This document shows, one piece after another, positions 36,770 through 46,559 of a stretch of 64,000 bases of DNA (positions are counted from its first letter, which is position 1; every line of letters starts with the position of its first letter). A program made the translations under genes and the position numbers. The notes beneath the pieces were generated by a model, which was not told where the DNA came from, ran no database searches, and saw nothing but the letters and a program-made list of their open reading frames with translations. The DNA is from Chlorophyllum brunneum (taxonomy: Eukaryota; Basidiomycota; Agaricomycetes; Agaricales; Agaricaceae), in NCBI GenBank assembly GCA_963576785.1, contig OY756145.1, forward strand, positions 1,054,001-1,118,000, written 5' to 3'.

Positions 36770-37351
36770 TGTTAGGTGATGATAGGTCAAGTCACCTAGT
36801 AGGTCAGAAGCTCTGTGTTCACATATAGCCTGCCTCATATCTCAGTCCCTGGAAGAGATCTGCAGCCTTGTGTTCCATCTTCATCCTTGGTTGGTATATA
36901 ATTAACCATCCAACTCCTATACACCAAGATCATATAGCTCAGTGGTTAGAGCTCCTGTGGCATTAACAGAAGGTCCCAGGTTCAAACTCTGGTGTGGTCA
37001 CTTTTCTTAATTAACAGGTTATGGGCCCCAAGCTTTAAAAGCAAGAAATTCGAGATTTATCCATAATTTACCATAACCTGAGAAAGGTAGTACACAGTGG
37101 GACCGTTGAATGGTCCTAGAGAGCAAGAAATAAGTCTATTAAGTGACCAGATATCTCTGCAGACTGTGGACTATTGTTAGAGACTAGAAAATAAGTGTAC
37201 AAGGTTCTACTCACCTGTGGACTATTGTTAGAGACTAGAGGAGCCTCTGAGATGTCCACAGGTATCTAAGTTCAACCCATCATATGACACAATCAATCCA
37301 TCACCTCACAATCTATAACTTGGTGCAGATCACAACTTGCACACTCTTACA
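36770..37351. mobile_element. 582 bp TG...CA insertion carrying a tRNA-like gene
   Basis: Interrupts the LINE-B endonuclease. It starts TGTTAGG and ends CTCTTACA, with AAATA on both sides (36,765-36,769 and 37,352-37,356); the empty site is at about 2121-2129. The right half (about 37,071-37,351) is related, inverted, to the LTR-like sequence at 32,610. The left half holds a tRNA-like gene on the plus strand (36,928-36,999). There is no ORF of note. It may be a solo LTR or a small non-autonomous LTR element that captured a tRNA. Boundaries are firm; classification is not. Confidence 0.7.
36928..36999 (+). tRNA. tRNA-like gene, CAT at anticodon position
   Basis: 72 nt that fold as a cloverleaf: 7 bp acceptor stem GATCATA/TGTGGTC (two G-T wobbles), D-stem GCTC/GAGC, anticodon stem of four pairs with loop GGCATTA, T-stem CCAGG/TCTGG around TTCAAAC. 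Internal promoter boxes match: A-box TAGCTCAGTGG, B-box GGTTCAAAC. A TTTT terminator starts at 37,002. The loop puts CAT at the anticodon but has G where U33 is invariant, so a functional tRNA-Met is doubtful. It lies inside a transposable insertion, so a captured or decaying copy is likely. Confidence 0.55.
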
Positions 37352-38013
37352 AAATAGACAGGTCTGATGGAACAAACACAAGATCAATGACCGAAGGCCA
37401 AAGATCCCTATTGTGCAGAATATGAGTAGGTCCAGGCTCGACTGGAAAGGCAAGGTCTAGACCAATGTCAGTCCCAATGGAGATCAGAAACTGTGAAGTA
37501 CCCGAGTGGGAGCCGTAGTTAGGGTCCCAAAACTCAGAATGGCAATTGAATTTGCCACCTATGTAGACATGTCTGGGCAAAGTAGCAGACTGATCTGAAA
37601 GGAACTGGATTGCTGTATGTTCCGAATTGGAATAAATGTTCATGAAATTCAGGGACTTGCCCCCTAAAAAGAGAGAGAGAACCATGATGTCACAGTGGTT
37701 GATGAGATCCATCTGATAGGATGGTCTCAGAGAAGCCAACTAGTTATGGACAAATGTCATAACCTATGGGTCAGAGCTAGGCTCTGGGGCCCAAACCATG
37801 CACAGCCACTTGGGGTACTTGGGGGCACCAATAATGTCATTTCTCTTGACAAAAGTTGTGGAGGGAGTGGATCTGATGAACCACCAAGGAAGTTCTTGAA
37901 AAAAGAGGACGTCAAAGTGATCTTTGAGATCCTCAAGTAAAGTATCAACTAAATCATAATTTTTATTTACATTCTGTTGATACATACAGATATTTTGTAG
38001 TTCTAAAGATTGC

Positions 38014-39507
38014 CTATTCATTGGCAAGCTGTAGAGTATGAGGGTTGGTGAGGGGAGATTGCCATTGAAGATGGTTGTTACTCATCTCATGATAAAATTT
38101 CTTGACATAAACAGATCAGAAAATGCTATGCACTTCATGATCTACTCGATCTCAAAAGAGGACCAGTGAGTCTTGCTAATCCTAAAGAATGGGATGTTGA
38201 TGACCTTGAGATAGGACTTTGACTGAGGGAGGCCAACCGTAAATACAGTTTCCTGAGGGACAGCCTTTGAAATCCACATCCTGGCAACCTCAAGGTCAGC
38301 AGGAGTAGGGACAGTGTTCATATACAGAGCAAATCCCCCATACTTGACAGAGGTAGACTCCACTTGAATATGAAGGCATGAGTCCATAAGTCCATGGTTA
38401 ACCATGGTTTCGAGGTGGAAAGAGGAGACTTTGGGAGTAGACTTGAAGTCAACAATGATCTGGCACCTAGAGGGACCAGCAGTGGTCATTCTTGGACTCT
38501 TCTTGGAGGCCTTGGACTTTGGAGGAGAGGCCTGCTTGCCTATGGTGAGGATCCTGTCCAGAGGAAGTAAAGGGAACATCTGTACAAGTTGCACAACAGT
38601 TCCTGATGCTGTAGTTACCTTTCTCTTCCCTTCTTGGGGAGTAGGCTCCTTGGCCACTGCAGAGAACATTCTCTTGTTTCCTGCCTTGGTAGCTGGAGTA
38701 GAAGGGACAGGAGGAGCCACTGGCTTGTGCTGGTAGGTACTCTTGCCTGAAAGAGGAGATGGTCCAACCCCAGCAGGGCAACGACCACTTGGAGGTCCCT
38801 TTGGACCAGGCATTGGAATGTCTGGATCCAGAGGGGGGTCAGGGAACAGCTTGTGCCCTTGGCACTGGAAGAGTACGAGGGGCAAGGGGGCAGCAGCAGG
38901 AGTGGCAGGGGCCAGTCCCATAGACACACTCAGGATGGTACCTATGGTAGGTATCCCGAAGCCAAGTTTGACAGTGGACCACCCACTGTCATTAATAGTC
39001 TTGCACAATCAAATAATTGATTGTGCAAGGGGTAGACTGGGTAGTCCAGTCAATATTCTCCACCATCTTGTTGAGGAAGGTGGAGATCAGGTCCAGTAAG
39101 TCCAAGGCTGCTTTGAGGTCTCCTGCAACACTTTTGACAGTGTTAAGAAGATGGCAGTAGTATGGGGACAAGGAGCTGGTAGAGGAAGGCACAGGGCTAG
39201 GTGTGCTAGGGGTGGGGCCCCAAGGAGGGGTTATGGGATCTTCTTTGAATCCTATAAACCCAGAATAATCCTCCACAGTGGGCCCAGGCAATGGCAAGGG
39301 AGTGTGTGAAGGGGTACATGAACCCTTCCTACCGGTAGGAGTTCTGAGAATGTCCAAGGGTCCTCTAGTATGATTAGATTTGTGCAGATGGCGGATGGGT
39401 CTTGTTGAGGAAGCCCAGATAGTATCAAGGGTGTCGGGGAACTTGGGGACATGGCACCCAGTCCCCCTGCCAAATGGGAGTTGCGATGATATATGGAAAG
39501 GCCACAA
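38014..39507 (-). pseudogene. LINE-B ORF1 (gag-like), longest copy, knuckles deleted
   Basis: The N-terminal block (39,507-38,992) is rich in Pro, Ser and Thr and contains LNTVKSVAGDLKAALDLLDL, a probable helix. The second block (39,008-38,142, 288 codons) contains DRILTIGKQASPPKSKASKK, QIIVDFKSTPKVSSFHLETM and PTPADLEVARMWISKAVP. Downstream, about 470 bp present in copy B1 (about 2857-3328), including the Cys/His knuckle, is missing at 38,104. The stop TAG 38,014-38,016 follows the ORF2 ATG (38,019-38,021) in the ATGAATAG overlap. The role in binding element RNA is inferred; without knuckles it is probably inactive. Confidence 0.75.
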
Positions 39508-39538
39508 GTGTGTTCCTAGAGGACTGGGACACCAAAGC

Positions 39539-39644
39539 TAAGGCCAACACACTGCTTGTGGGAGTTGGATAACATGGCACAGCCCCTTCTAGCTACTCAC
39601 ATCTCCAACATGTGTATAAATTAATTGTGAATTGATGTATACTC
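39539..39644 (+). mobile_element. LINE-B 3' remnant
   Basis: About 105 bp from aaggccaacacactgc (last ORF2 codons) into the 3'UTR (aattgatgtatactc), cut by the poly(T) of the next LINE-B. It stands head to head with the 5' end of copy B6. Confidence 0.8.
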
Positions 39645-40440
39645 TTTTTTAAATCAACATGTTTAAGGTAATGCACAATTGCAGTCCATCTGTATCTACT
39701 ATGACATATAGGCTACAATAGTGATGGTATTCGAAGATTGGCTCTTCCTTGGCTGAAGTAGACCAGTAGTCTGGGTGAACGGTCATGAAAACACACAAAC
39801 ATATGAATCCTAGACCAGAATGATGAGTGACCCCTAGCCTCCCCTCCCTAGGGAGAGTATGTGTCAATTTGCAATTAATTCCTACATATGCCAGAGACAT
39901 GGGGAGCTAGCAGGGGCTGTGTCACATTATCCAACTCCCACAAGCAGTCTGTTGAACTTGAATGCAAATGCAGCAGGGTTGCATCCAAGAAAAGATACTA
40001 GCTGGTCAATAGAGACTGGTAGGCCACAATGTCTCTTGTACAAAGGACAAGAGCACAAGATATGAGTGCGGGTTTCCAAAGAAGTCCCACACTTGCAGCC
40101 AATTGGCTCTAGAGGATGAAACCAGGAGCAGTACTCACTGATTGGTACATGCCCGAGAATAGCATGGTTTGCTCTTGTTGCAATGGACTGAGAGGGAAAA
40201 GAAGGAAGCCAAGAACCCCCATGGAGGTATACTGGCTGTATAACTTTGTTCTTACTATCCTTGAGAACAAGGAAGTTTGAACTGTGATATGAGGAGTCCT
40301 GGAAAGAGACTTTCCAGGCCTTCTGAACAGTTGCTATGTTGAGTTTATGTAGCAAATCAATGGATGTCACTGGACTATGTCCCATAGCAACCTAAAGGTT
40401 GGTAGCATACTCATGCACTGTCTGATGAATGGACCATTTC

Positions 40441-40733
40441 TGTTATGACCTTAGTCTAAGACTCAGGTTGCAAGTCTTTGGATAAAGACAAGGAAATAGA
40501 GAGAAGAGTAAGGGATGATATGATTGGTAAAGTGTAAGGAATACATCAAGTATTACTACACTTTATATACTAGTGGTATGAACTAAGAATAACAGAGCAG
40601 GGTAAAGGAGTCACAGGGGACAAGTAGAACAAGTCAGTAAGAGTATAGCCATAAGGGATGAAACAGATACATAGGAATGATAAATGTGATGGGCACATGA
40701 TAGGAATGTACTGTCTATCTATAGTTCATAACA
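40441..40733 (-). repeat. 3' LTR of the chromovirus
   Basis: 293 bp, ends TGTTATGA and TCATAACA. Contains the TATA box (TATATAAA on the minus strand, 40,562-40,569) and the predicted transcript start sequence ACACTTTACCAA (complement at 40,524-40,535). Downstream LTR, because the genes read on the minus strand. Confidence 0.95.
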
Positions 40734-40750
40734 ATACCTCCCTTTTTACT
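40734..40750 (-). other. Polypurine tract of the chromovirus
   Basis: The minus strand reads AGTAAAAAGGGAGGTAT directly before the 3' LTR. This purine run would prime plus-strand DNA synthesis. Its position confirms the minus orientation. Confidence 0.85.
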
Positions 40751-40776
40751 TTCATGACCCCATGAAATACCATAGT

Positions 40777-41706
40777 CTACTTGTCATCTTGTTCTTTGTG
40801 TAAGGCATTGACAAGTTGATGTTTGGTAGGGCCAATCATCGGGGTTCCTGATTTGCATCGACATCCAATCCAAAAGGGGGTGTGGTCTTGGCCTCCTCTG
40901 AAGAGAGCTATGGTGCATCCTTTGAACATAGTGGTATGGTTTGTTTCGGCTGCGATGAGGTTATGTATTATCTCTTCCCAGTAGTTTTCTTCGAACTGTC
41001 CTCTGTCTTTGAGTATAAGATAAGATGGGGGTGGGTTGAATATCGTTGGTTTGGGTGGCGGGTCCATATTAGGCAGTTGTATAAGGAGGTGGTCTACTTC
41101 ATCTTGCATGTCTGGTTCCATTAGATGGTCTGGGACAGATTTGTCAATTCCCTCCATTCCTTCATCTAACCAGTCCTGTTCATCATCTTTGTGGTAGGGT
41201 GGCTTGTTGGGTAAGGTAGTGGGGGTATATGAGTCGAGATCCATTAGTCTCCACACAAGTCTATAGGTGGGATTGTCGCTCGAGTCAGTAAGGTAATTGA
41301 GTCTTTTGCCTGTCATGATTAAGGCACTTTGGATGCATTTCTTTGCATCAGAGTGCACTAATATGTTGAGGTCGGTAGCTGCTTTGTCTAACAACTCCTT
41401 CATGAGTTCATGTTTCCCAGTTGACATGGTGGTAGGGAGGGCTCTGGTAGTGGTGACAAGTAGAATGCAGCTCAGGGCTTTGGCTTGGATTTGGAGATTA
41501 TTGATGGCATGGGCGATGTATGTGAGTCCTTTGGTTGTGGTGGTATAGTGTTCGATTTGATCTTCGGTGGACTGGGTATTGAGGAGGTTGTTAAGTTCTT
41601 GTTCGAATTCTGCGTCGTTGGCTGGGAAGGGGGTGGGTTTGTGTTCAGTGTGCATGGCGTGTTGTGAAGGTAATTGGCAAAGTTTAGGGTGCAATGGATA
41701 CAGCAT
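40777..41706 (-). CDS. Extra ORF after integrase (309 aa), unknown function
   Basis: Uninterrupted ORF between the chromodomain and the polypurine tract, the place where env sits in retroviruses. The Pol frame ends TGA 41,753-41,755, overlapping an ATG of another frame (ATGA); the 309-codon ORF starts at ATG 41,704-41,706. Visible: Pro/Asn-rich start (about 20-60), probable helices (AHAINNLQIQAKALSCILL; HELMKELLDKAATDLNILV), an acidic middle (DDEQDWLDEGMEGID) and a C-terminal part with FKGCTIALFRGGQDHTPFW. I see no signal peptide or clear membrane segment, so it is not Env-like. I do not recognise the family. A host-derived or element-specific accessory protein are both possible. Confidence 0.6.
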   Translation of the reverse strand: MLYPLHPKLCQLPSQHAMHTEHKPTPFPANDAEFEQELNNLLNTQSTEDQIEHYTTTTKGLTYIAHAINNLQIQAKALSCILLVTTTRALPTTMSTGKHELMKELLDKAATDLNILVHSDAKKCIQSALIMTGKRLNYLTDSSDNPTYRLVWRLMDLDSYTPTTLPNKPPYHKDDEQDWLDEGMEGIDKSVPDHLMEPDMQDEVDHLLIQLPNMDPPPKPTIFNPPPSYLILKDRGQFEENYWEEIIHNLIAAETNHTTMFKGCTIALFRGGQDHTPFWIGCRCKSGTPMIGPTKHQLVNALHKEQDDK

Positions 41707-41752
41707 GAGGTGCGTCGAGTGTAGTGATCTCTTGTAACATGAGGTTTGTTGT

Positions 41753-44700
41753 TCATAATTGTCGCTTTTTACCCCCCCTTTTTATAGGTTTTGTCCTCGA
41801 AATTTTGTCTAAAAATTCTTGAACTGCCTCCTTAGTGTTTCCTAACTCTGACTCATTCTCCCATGTGTCTTCTTTGGAGGTATACCCTTTCCAGTGTACT
41901 AGGAATTGATTTCGTCGTCCTCTTTTGCAATGTCGTCTACCTCATATTGCTCTTCATTGTTGATGATCTCGGGCATCGGTGGTAGTGGGGTGTGCTGGCT
42001 GTCAAACTCGGGTTTTCGATAGGGGGAGAGGAGTCTGCTGTTAAACACATCGTGTATTGCCCATGTTTCAGGTAATTCCAATTGGTAGCTTGTTTCGCCT
42101 ATTCTTGTTTTTATCCTGAATGGTCCATATCATTTGTGATCCAGCTTTTTGGTTGGTCTCGTTGTCCTGATATTACTTGCTTCGAGCCAAACTTGTTCTC
42201 CTGGGGCGTATTCGTGTTCTGGCTTAGTGCTGTTGCATTTCTCCATTTGTTCCTAACTGCATTGTAACATTTTTGTCACTTCTTGTCACATGTTTTGTAA
42301 CTCCTGTATTCATTCCGTGATTGCAGGTGCTTTGGTGATACTCATTATATCTCCTTTCCAAGGGTATCATCCATAAACTATTTCGAATGGTGAATATCCA
42401 GTAGCTATGTGGGTTTTGTCATTGTATTGGAATTCTGCTGTGGCTAGCCATTTTTTCCAATTGTCTTGAGCATGGTTTATTACGTTTCTGAGGTATGTTT
42501 CAACCTCCTGGTTGATGTGCTCTGTTTGACCGTCGGTTTGTGGATGGTATGCCATGGATAAGTTTTGCTGGATTCTTGTTGCTTGGCATAGTTCTGCCAT
42601 GAATTTGGATGCGAATTGTGGGCCTTGGTCACTGATAATTCTTCAGGGTATTCCGTGTGTTCTCCATATGTCATCTCAATAGATATCTCCTAGCTCCTTG
42701 GACGTTAAGGTGGTGTTGACTGCACGTAATCTGATCATTTTGCTGAAACGATCGACTATGACAAGTATTGCATCATATCCTTCTGACTCTGGTAGCGGTC
42801 CTATCATGTCAATTAATATCTCCTCCCAAGGTTCCGCTGGTGTCGGTAGCAGATGGAGATGTGTTGTTGGTCTTATTCAGAGTATTTTGTTTCGTTGGCA
42901 TGCTTCACATCCCCTGATGTATCATTTGACGTTGTTGTGCATCTGGGGCTACCAATAACTCCATTTAAGGAGTTCAATCATTCGATGTTGTCCTGGATGT
43001 CCTACATCAGTTTTGTTGTGGTGTTGTTGTAGTATTTCTTGTTGTATTTGGTTGTTGGGTGGGACATATATTCTTTCTTCAAACATCAGTACTCCATCTG
43101 TTTCCCATATCTCCTTTGGTTGCTTCTCTTTTTCTTTTAGCCACTGTGTTTCCCTTCTTGTTTCCTTTTGTAGTTGGTGTTTCAGATCTTCTTCTCCTGA
43201 GATTTCCCAGATTTGTCAGATTGTGGTGATCATACTGTCATCAAATAAGTGGTCAGGTAGTAAGGTGATGTCAGTGTTGTCTTGAGTAGTGTCTGTTTTC
43301 GTTAGTCTTGATAAGATGTTGGCTTTTGTGTTGGTTGTTCCGGGGATATGTTTCAGTATGTAATGGTATTCTTGTAGCTCCATCTGCCACCTCGCTTGTC
43401 ATCCTGTAAGTTGCTGTGGTTTTCGGAAGTATTCTAGGTTTTTGTGATCGGTCCATATTTCGAAGGGTTCATCTGCATTGAGTAAATATTGCCTCCAGGT
43501 CTTGATTGCTTCTCAAATGGCGAGTAACTCTTTATCATAGATTTGGTAGTTGTGTTCTGCAGGTGTCATTGTTCTTGAATGGAATGTGATTGGGCGCCAG
43601 TGTTCTTCTTGTTTTTGCGATAATACTGCTCCTACTCCATATCCTGATGCGTCTACTTCTACTCTGTATTGACCCTTGTCCTGTGGCATTGCTAATACCA
43701 GTTCGCTTGTAATCTTTTCTTTGATCCTTTCGAAGGCTTGTTACTGTTGTTCCTTCCATACCCACTGCATATCTTTTTTCTTCAACTTGTGTAATGGGGC
43801 TACTATGTTGCTGAAGTCATGAATGAATCGTCGGTAGAAGTTTGCAAATCCTAGGAATTTTTCGACATCTTTTAGAGATTTGGGTATTGGCCATTCTTTC
43901 ACCACTTTCACTTTCTCCTCCTCCATTTTAATGCTGCCTTGTCCAACCACAAATCCTAGTATAGGTATTTCTTTTGCATCGAATATGCATTTCGATCTTT
44001 TGAAATATAGTTGGTGTTTCGCCGCAATGTCAAGAAATCGTTTTGTTCTGTCCTCAAGTTCCTGTTGTGTGGTCCCCGGTATAACAAAATCGTCCATGTA
44101 GTTGACAACTGCTCCTTCATGTAGCATTTCCCAAAAGACAGTGTTCATCATCCTTTGGAATGTTGCTGGCGAGTTACTCATTCCAAAAAACATGACTATT
44201 GGTTCGAATAGTCCGTTGTTCATTACGAATGCTGCTTTCCATTCATCACCTTCCCTTAACCTAACGTTATTGTATCCCCAGATGATGTCGAGTTTGTTAA
44301 AGACTTTCGCGTCTTTGAGTTTGTCGATGACTTCGCTTATGAGTGGAAGTGGCATTTTGTCCTTGATCGTGTGTTCATTTAGCTTCTTGTAGTCTTGTAC
44401 CAGTCGTTTGGTTCCATCTTTCTTGGGTATGAAGAAGCATGGTGTAGCATAGAGGAATTGTGATGGTTGAATTTGTCCTGAGGCAATATTTTCATCGAGA
44501 AATGTTTGCAGTTCTTGTTTCTCCATTAATATCATTAGGTAGACCTTGGACTGTAATACTGGTGGTGCGTCTTCTGTCAGGTTTATTTCATGGTCCCATA
44601 TCGTATGTTCCAGTAGTTTGTCGAAGTTTTTCTTGTTGAATAGGTGCGTATATGGCTGCAGGTATGCCGGTAGGTCCTCTGGGTTTGTTTGATCGGTTTT

Positions 44701-45225
44701 CTTTTCCTCTATGTGTTCTTTTAGCATGCGTATTCTTTCGTTGAACCATATATCATTGTGGTGTGTGGTGCAGTCCTTCGGGCATCTATTGAAGCGTACT
44801 ATGTTATTTGTCCAGTCGATTTCTGGGTTGTGCTTGACTAGCCAGTCGTGTCCGAGATATAGGTCCATGCTTTCTAGTTGTGTTACCATTGCTTCGATTT
44901 CTTCCATGTGTTTGCCATTGCTTAATACCAGTTGTGCCGTATCTGTTATTTCTCCCTTCTTGTTTTCGGTTCCGTTGGCATTGATTACTCGTATTGGGGT
45001 TTTGAGGGGTTTGGTCGTGATCTGTTCTTCTTCTACTACCCTCTGTGCTATGCATGTGTGTGTACATCCAAAATCCACCAATGTGGTGATTTGCTTGGGT
45101 CCTTTCTTTGTTCTGATCGTTGAATTGAGGAGAAGTTCACGCATTGAGTTTCATTTTTGCAGGATCACATATTGTCTATTGTAACATAAAACAGAAACTC
45201 TAGGTTTATTGGCTCACAGGTTTGC
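41753..45225 (-). pseudogene. pol: Chromovirus Pol (PR-RT-RNase H-IN-chromodomain), broken
   Basis: The longest open part is 467 codons (45,144-43,741). Protease: the active-site triad reads DFG, not D-S/T-G (LVDFGCTHTCI), with LYLGHDWL downstream. RT: LPLISEVIDKL, LDIIWGYNNVRL, intact YMDD (44,095), FLGFANFYRRFI. Stop TAA at 43,741. Beyond it: RNase H (VEVDASGYGVGAVLSQ, about 43,650; stop near 43,513), integrase zinc region (HPGQHRMIELL, CEACQRN), catalytic core (IDMIGPLPES, SDQGPQFAS, YHPQTDGQTE) and a chromodomain near 41,880-41,960 (EEQYEVDDI ... FLVHWKGY ... EDTWE) with a frameshift near 41,930. Upstream of 45,144 the same frame continues through two TGA stops (CYNRQYVILQK*NS). Enzymatically dead. 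Confidence 0.92.
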
Positions 45226-45227
45226 AC

Positions 45228-46466
45228 CTACTTGGAGCCTTCGACAAAATCCTCTTTTGTCTCTTCTTCTATCTCCTCAGTAACCTCTCTGATGTGTGCT
45301 TTCTTTGGTGATTTACAGTTCTTCAAGATGTGGCCTTGTTTGCCACAATTATAGCACGTTATTTTGGTGTATGCTATCTTCGTCTTCTTGCAGCAGTATT
45401 TGGCAATATGCCCATAGAGGTTACAGTTAAAACATCTTGGTTTGCTGTTCTGATTGGTGTCTGCCCTCTGTCTACCAATTTCCATTGGTTGTCCTCTGCC
45501 TCCATAAGTGACTCCTGTGCTTGTTCTGACATCTCCTCGTGTGGTGTCTGTTGTTTCGTACCCCTGTCCTACTGCGAGGATGGTGTTTCTCCATTTATTG
45601 TATGTATCTGGGATTGAGGCTACTGGATAGCCTACAATAGTTTGGATAATGTCTGCTCTGGTGTGTTGTTTGAGGAGGAATATGGCATGCACATCGTCAG
45701 TTCCTGCTTGGGTCTTCAATGCTTTGAACTCTATCAAGAAGTCTGCAGTGTTCCTCTTTCCCTGTTTGAACAACTCAATTTCCCCTTCTGCTATTGCTTT
45801 TCTATTCCCCAAGGAGAAGGTAGCTACCATCTCCTTTGCAAAGTCATCGAATGCCGGTGTTTTCTTGTCTTGAATCATTTGTAACTTGGCATTAGCATAG
45901 GGACCTGCAAGTCCTCCTTTCATTCGAGCTAATATTCCAATTATCTTTTGCTCATTATTGTCGATTTTGTTGAAGAGTGTCCATAAGGACATCGCTCTCC
46001 ACCAATCATCAAACTTGGTTCTATCTCCATTGAAATATCCTGGTTCTGGGGCTAGGTTCTTTGGGAAGTTGATTTTATCAGCCATTTCTGATTCTGTTTC
46101 TGGTTCACTATGTTTGTTTTCATAGGTCTTGGTGACTTCTATGTCGGATGTGGTTTCGGCGATTTCTGTATTGAATGGGGTCTCGGTGACTTCTATGTTG
46201 GATGTGGCTTCGGCGATTTCTGTATCGAATGGGGTCTTGGTGACTTCTATGTCAAATGTGGTCTCAGCAACTTCTGTGTTGAATAGGGTCTTGAAAAGAG
46301 CTGTGTCTTCTTCTATACTGTGGTTGGATTTCTGCCGTTTGAGGCCTTCAGGGATTTCTGGTTCTGTTCGTTGTTTGGATCCAGTGGTTACTGGTGATCC
46401 CTGGATATCTGTTGGTCTCGGAGCTCTTGGTCTTCTTGGTGTTCTCGATGAGCTACTGCTGCTCAT
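45228..46466 (-). CDS. gag: Chromovirus Gag (412 aa, intact frame)
   Basis: Structural protein that packages element RNA into cytoplasmic particles. Seen: Ser-rich N-terminus; three 18-residue tandem repeats (DNA 46,131-46,292; TEVAETTFDIEVTKTPF type); Gag core from about residue 130 (NFPKNLAPEPGYFNGDRTKFDDWW); two zinc knuckles near the C-terminus, CFNCNLYGHIAKYC and CYNCGKQGHILKNC, both with full CX2CX4HX4C spacing; and an acidic tail with EEIEEETKEDF. ATG 46,464-46,466, stop TAG 45,228-45,230. Pol follows in the -1 frame, suggesting frameshifted expression. The frame is uninterrupted despite damage elsewhere in the element. Confidence 0.9.
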   Translation of the reverse strand: MSSSSSSRTPRRPRAPRPTDIQGSPVTTGSKQRTEPEIPEGLKRQKSNHSIEEDTALFKTLFNTEVAETTFDIEVTKTPFDTEIAEATSNIEVTETPFNTEIAETTSDIEVTKTYENKHSEPETESEMADKINFPKNLAPEPGYFNGDRTKFDDWWRAMSLWTLFNKIDNNEQKIIGILARMKGGLAGPYANAKLQMIQDKKTPAFDDFAKEMVATFSLGNRKAIAEGEIELFKQGKRNTADFLIEFKALKTQAGTDDVHAIFLLKQHTRADIIQTIVGYPVASIPDTYNKWRNTILAVGQGYETTDTTRGDVRTSTGVTYGGRGQPMEIGRQRADTNQNSKPRCFNCNLYGHIAKYCCKKTKIAYTKITCYNCGKQGHILKNCKSPKKAHIREVTEEIEEETKEDFVEGSK

Positions 46467-46546
46467 ATACTGTCATCCTGGTCGGAGGCTATTATTCCAA
46501 GCCTAGCTACGAATAGTGGCACCTCTCTTGCAAGGTGAGTCAAATG

Positions 46547-46558
46547 ACACTTTACCAA
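46547..46558 (-). other. Primer-binding site, self-priming type
   Basis: One base inside the 5' LTR the minus strand reads TTGGTAAAGTGT, the exact reverse complement of ACACTTTACCAA in the LTR, 34 bases after the TATA box. I found no obvious tRNA 3'-end complement. This is the arrangement of Tf1 and sushi elements, where a cleaved mRNA 5' end primes reverse transcription. The match stops exactly at the predicted mRNA first base. Confidence 0.7.
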
Positions 46559-46559
46559 A

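Larger units (their letters stand above)
33440..38021 (-). pseudogene. LINE-B ORF2 (copy B6), decayed
   Basis: ATG 38,019-38,021, then endonuclease (FFQELPWWFIRSTPSTT, KFNCHSEFWDP), the 582 bp insertion, SDYILLVLILPVTPT, linker KPWWNQECYKTF, the solo LTR, reverse transcriptase (SVIIPKPGKPSYS, FRPIVLLNTFGKLI, motif A FDIAQFFPSLNHNM, motif C YIDD still intact at about 35,070), thumb, RNase H (YAATDASLPL, DTELFAICIAL, VFMDSVGSAK) and C-terminal domain (CKCGAPLETHTHILCSC, 33,600). Many stops and frameshifts; not active. Confidence 0.86.
33148..39538 (-). mobile_element. Near full-length LINE-B (copy B6) with two insertions
   Basis: Minus-strand LINE-B from poly(T) (33,148) to the 5' end at about 39,538. 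Without the LTR (35,758-36,055) and the 582 bp insertion (36,770-37,351) it measures about 5.5 kb. It has two internal deletions: about 185 bp near 33,739 (between RNase H and the C-terminal domain, at a GTGG repeat) and about 470 bp near 38,104 that removes the ORF1 zinc-knuckle region. It is the only copy here with the ORF1 N-terminal half. Confidence 0.87.

Noticed and set aside
36928..36999. Annotating a working tRNA-Met gene
   Set aside because: The fold is good, but U33 is replaced by G and the locus lies in a transposable insertion, so function is doubtful; kept as tRNA-like only.
40777..41706. Calling the extra chromovirus ORF an envelope gene
   Set aside because: It sits in the env position but shows no signal peptide, no clear membrane helix and no furin-like site.
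42082..46506. Plus-strand ORFs across the chromovirus
   Set aside because: They are antisense to Gag, RT and integrase, whose motifs (knuckles, YMDD, HPQTDGQTE) fix the minus strand as coding.
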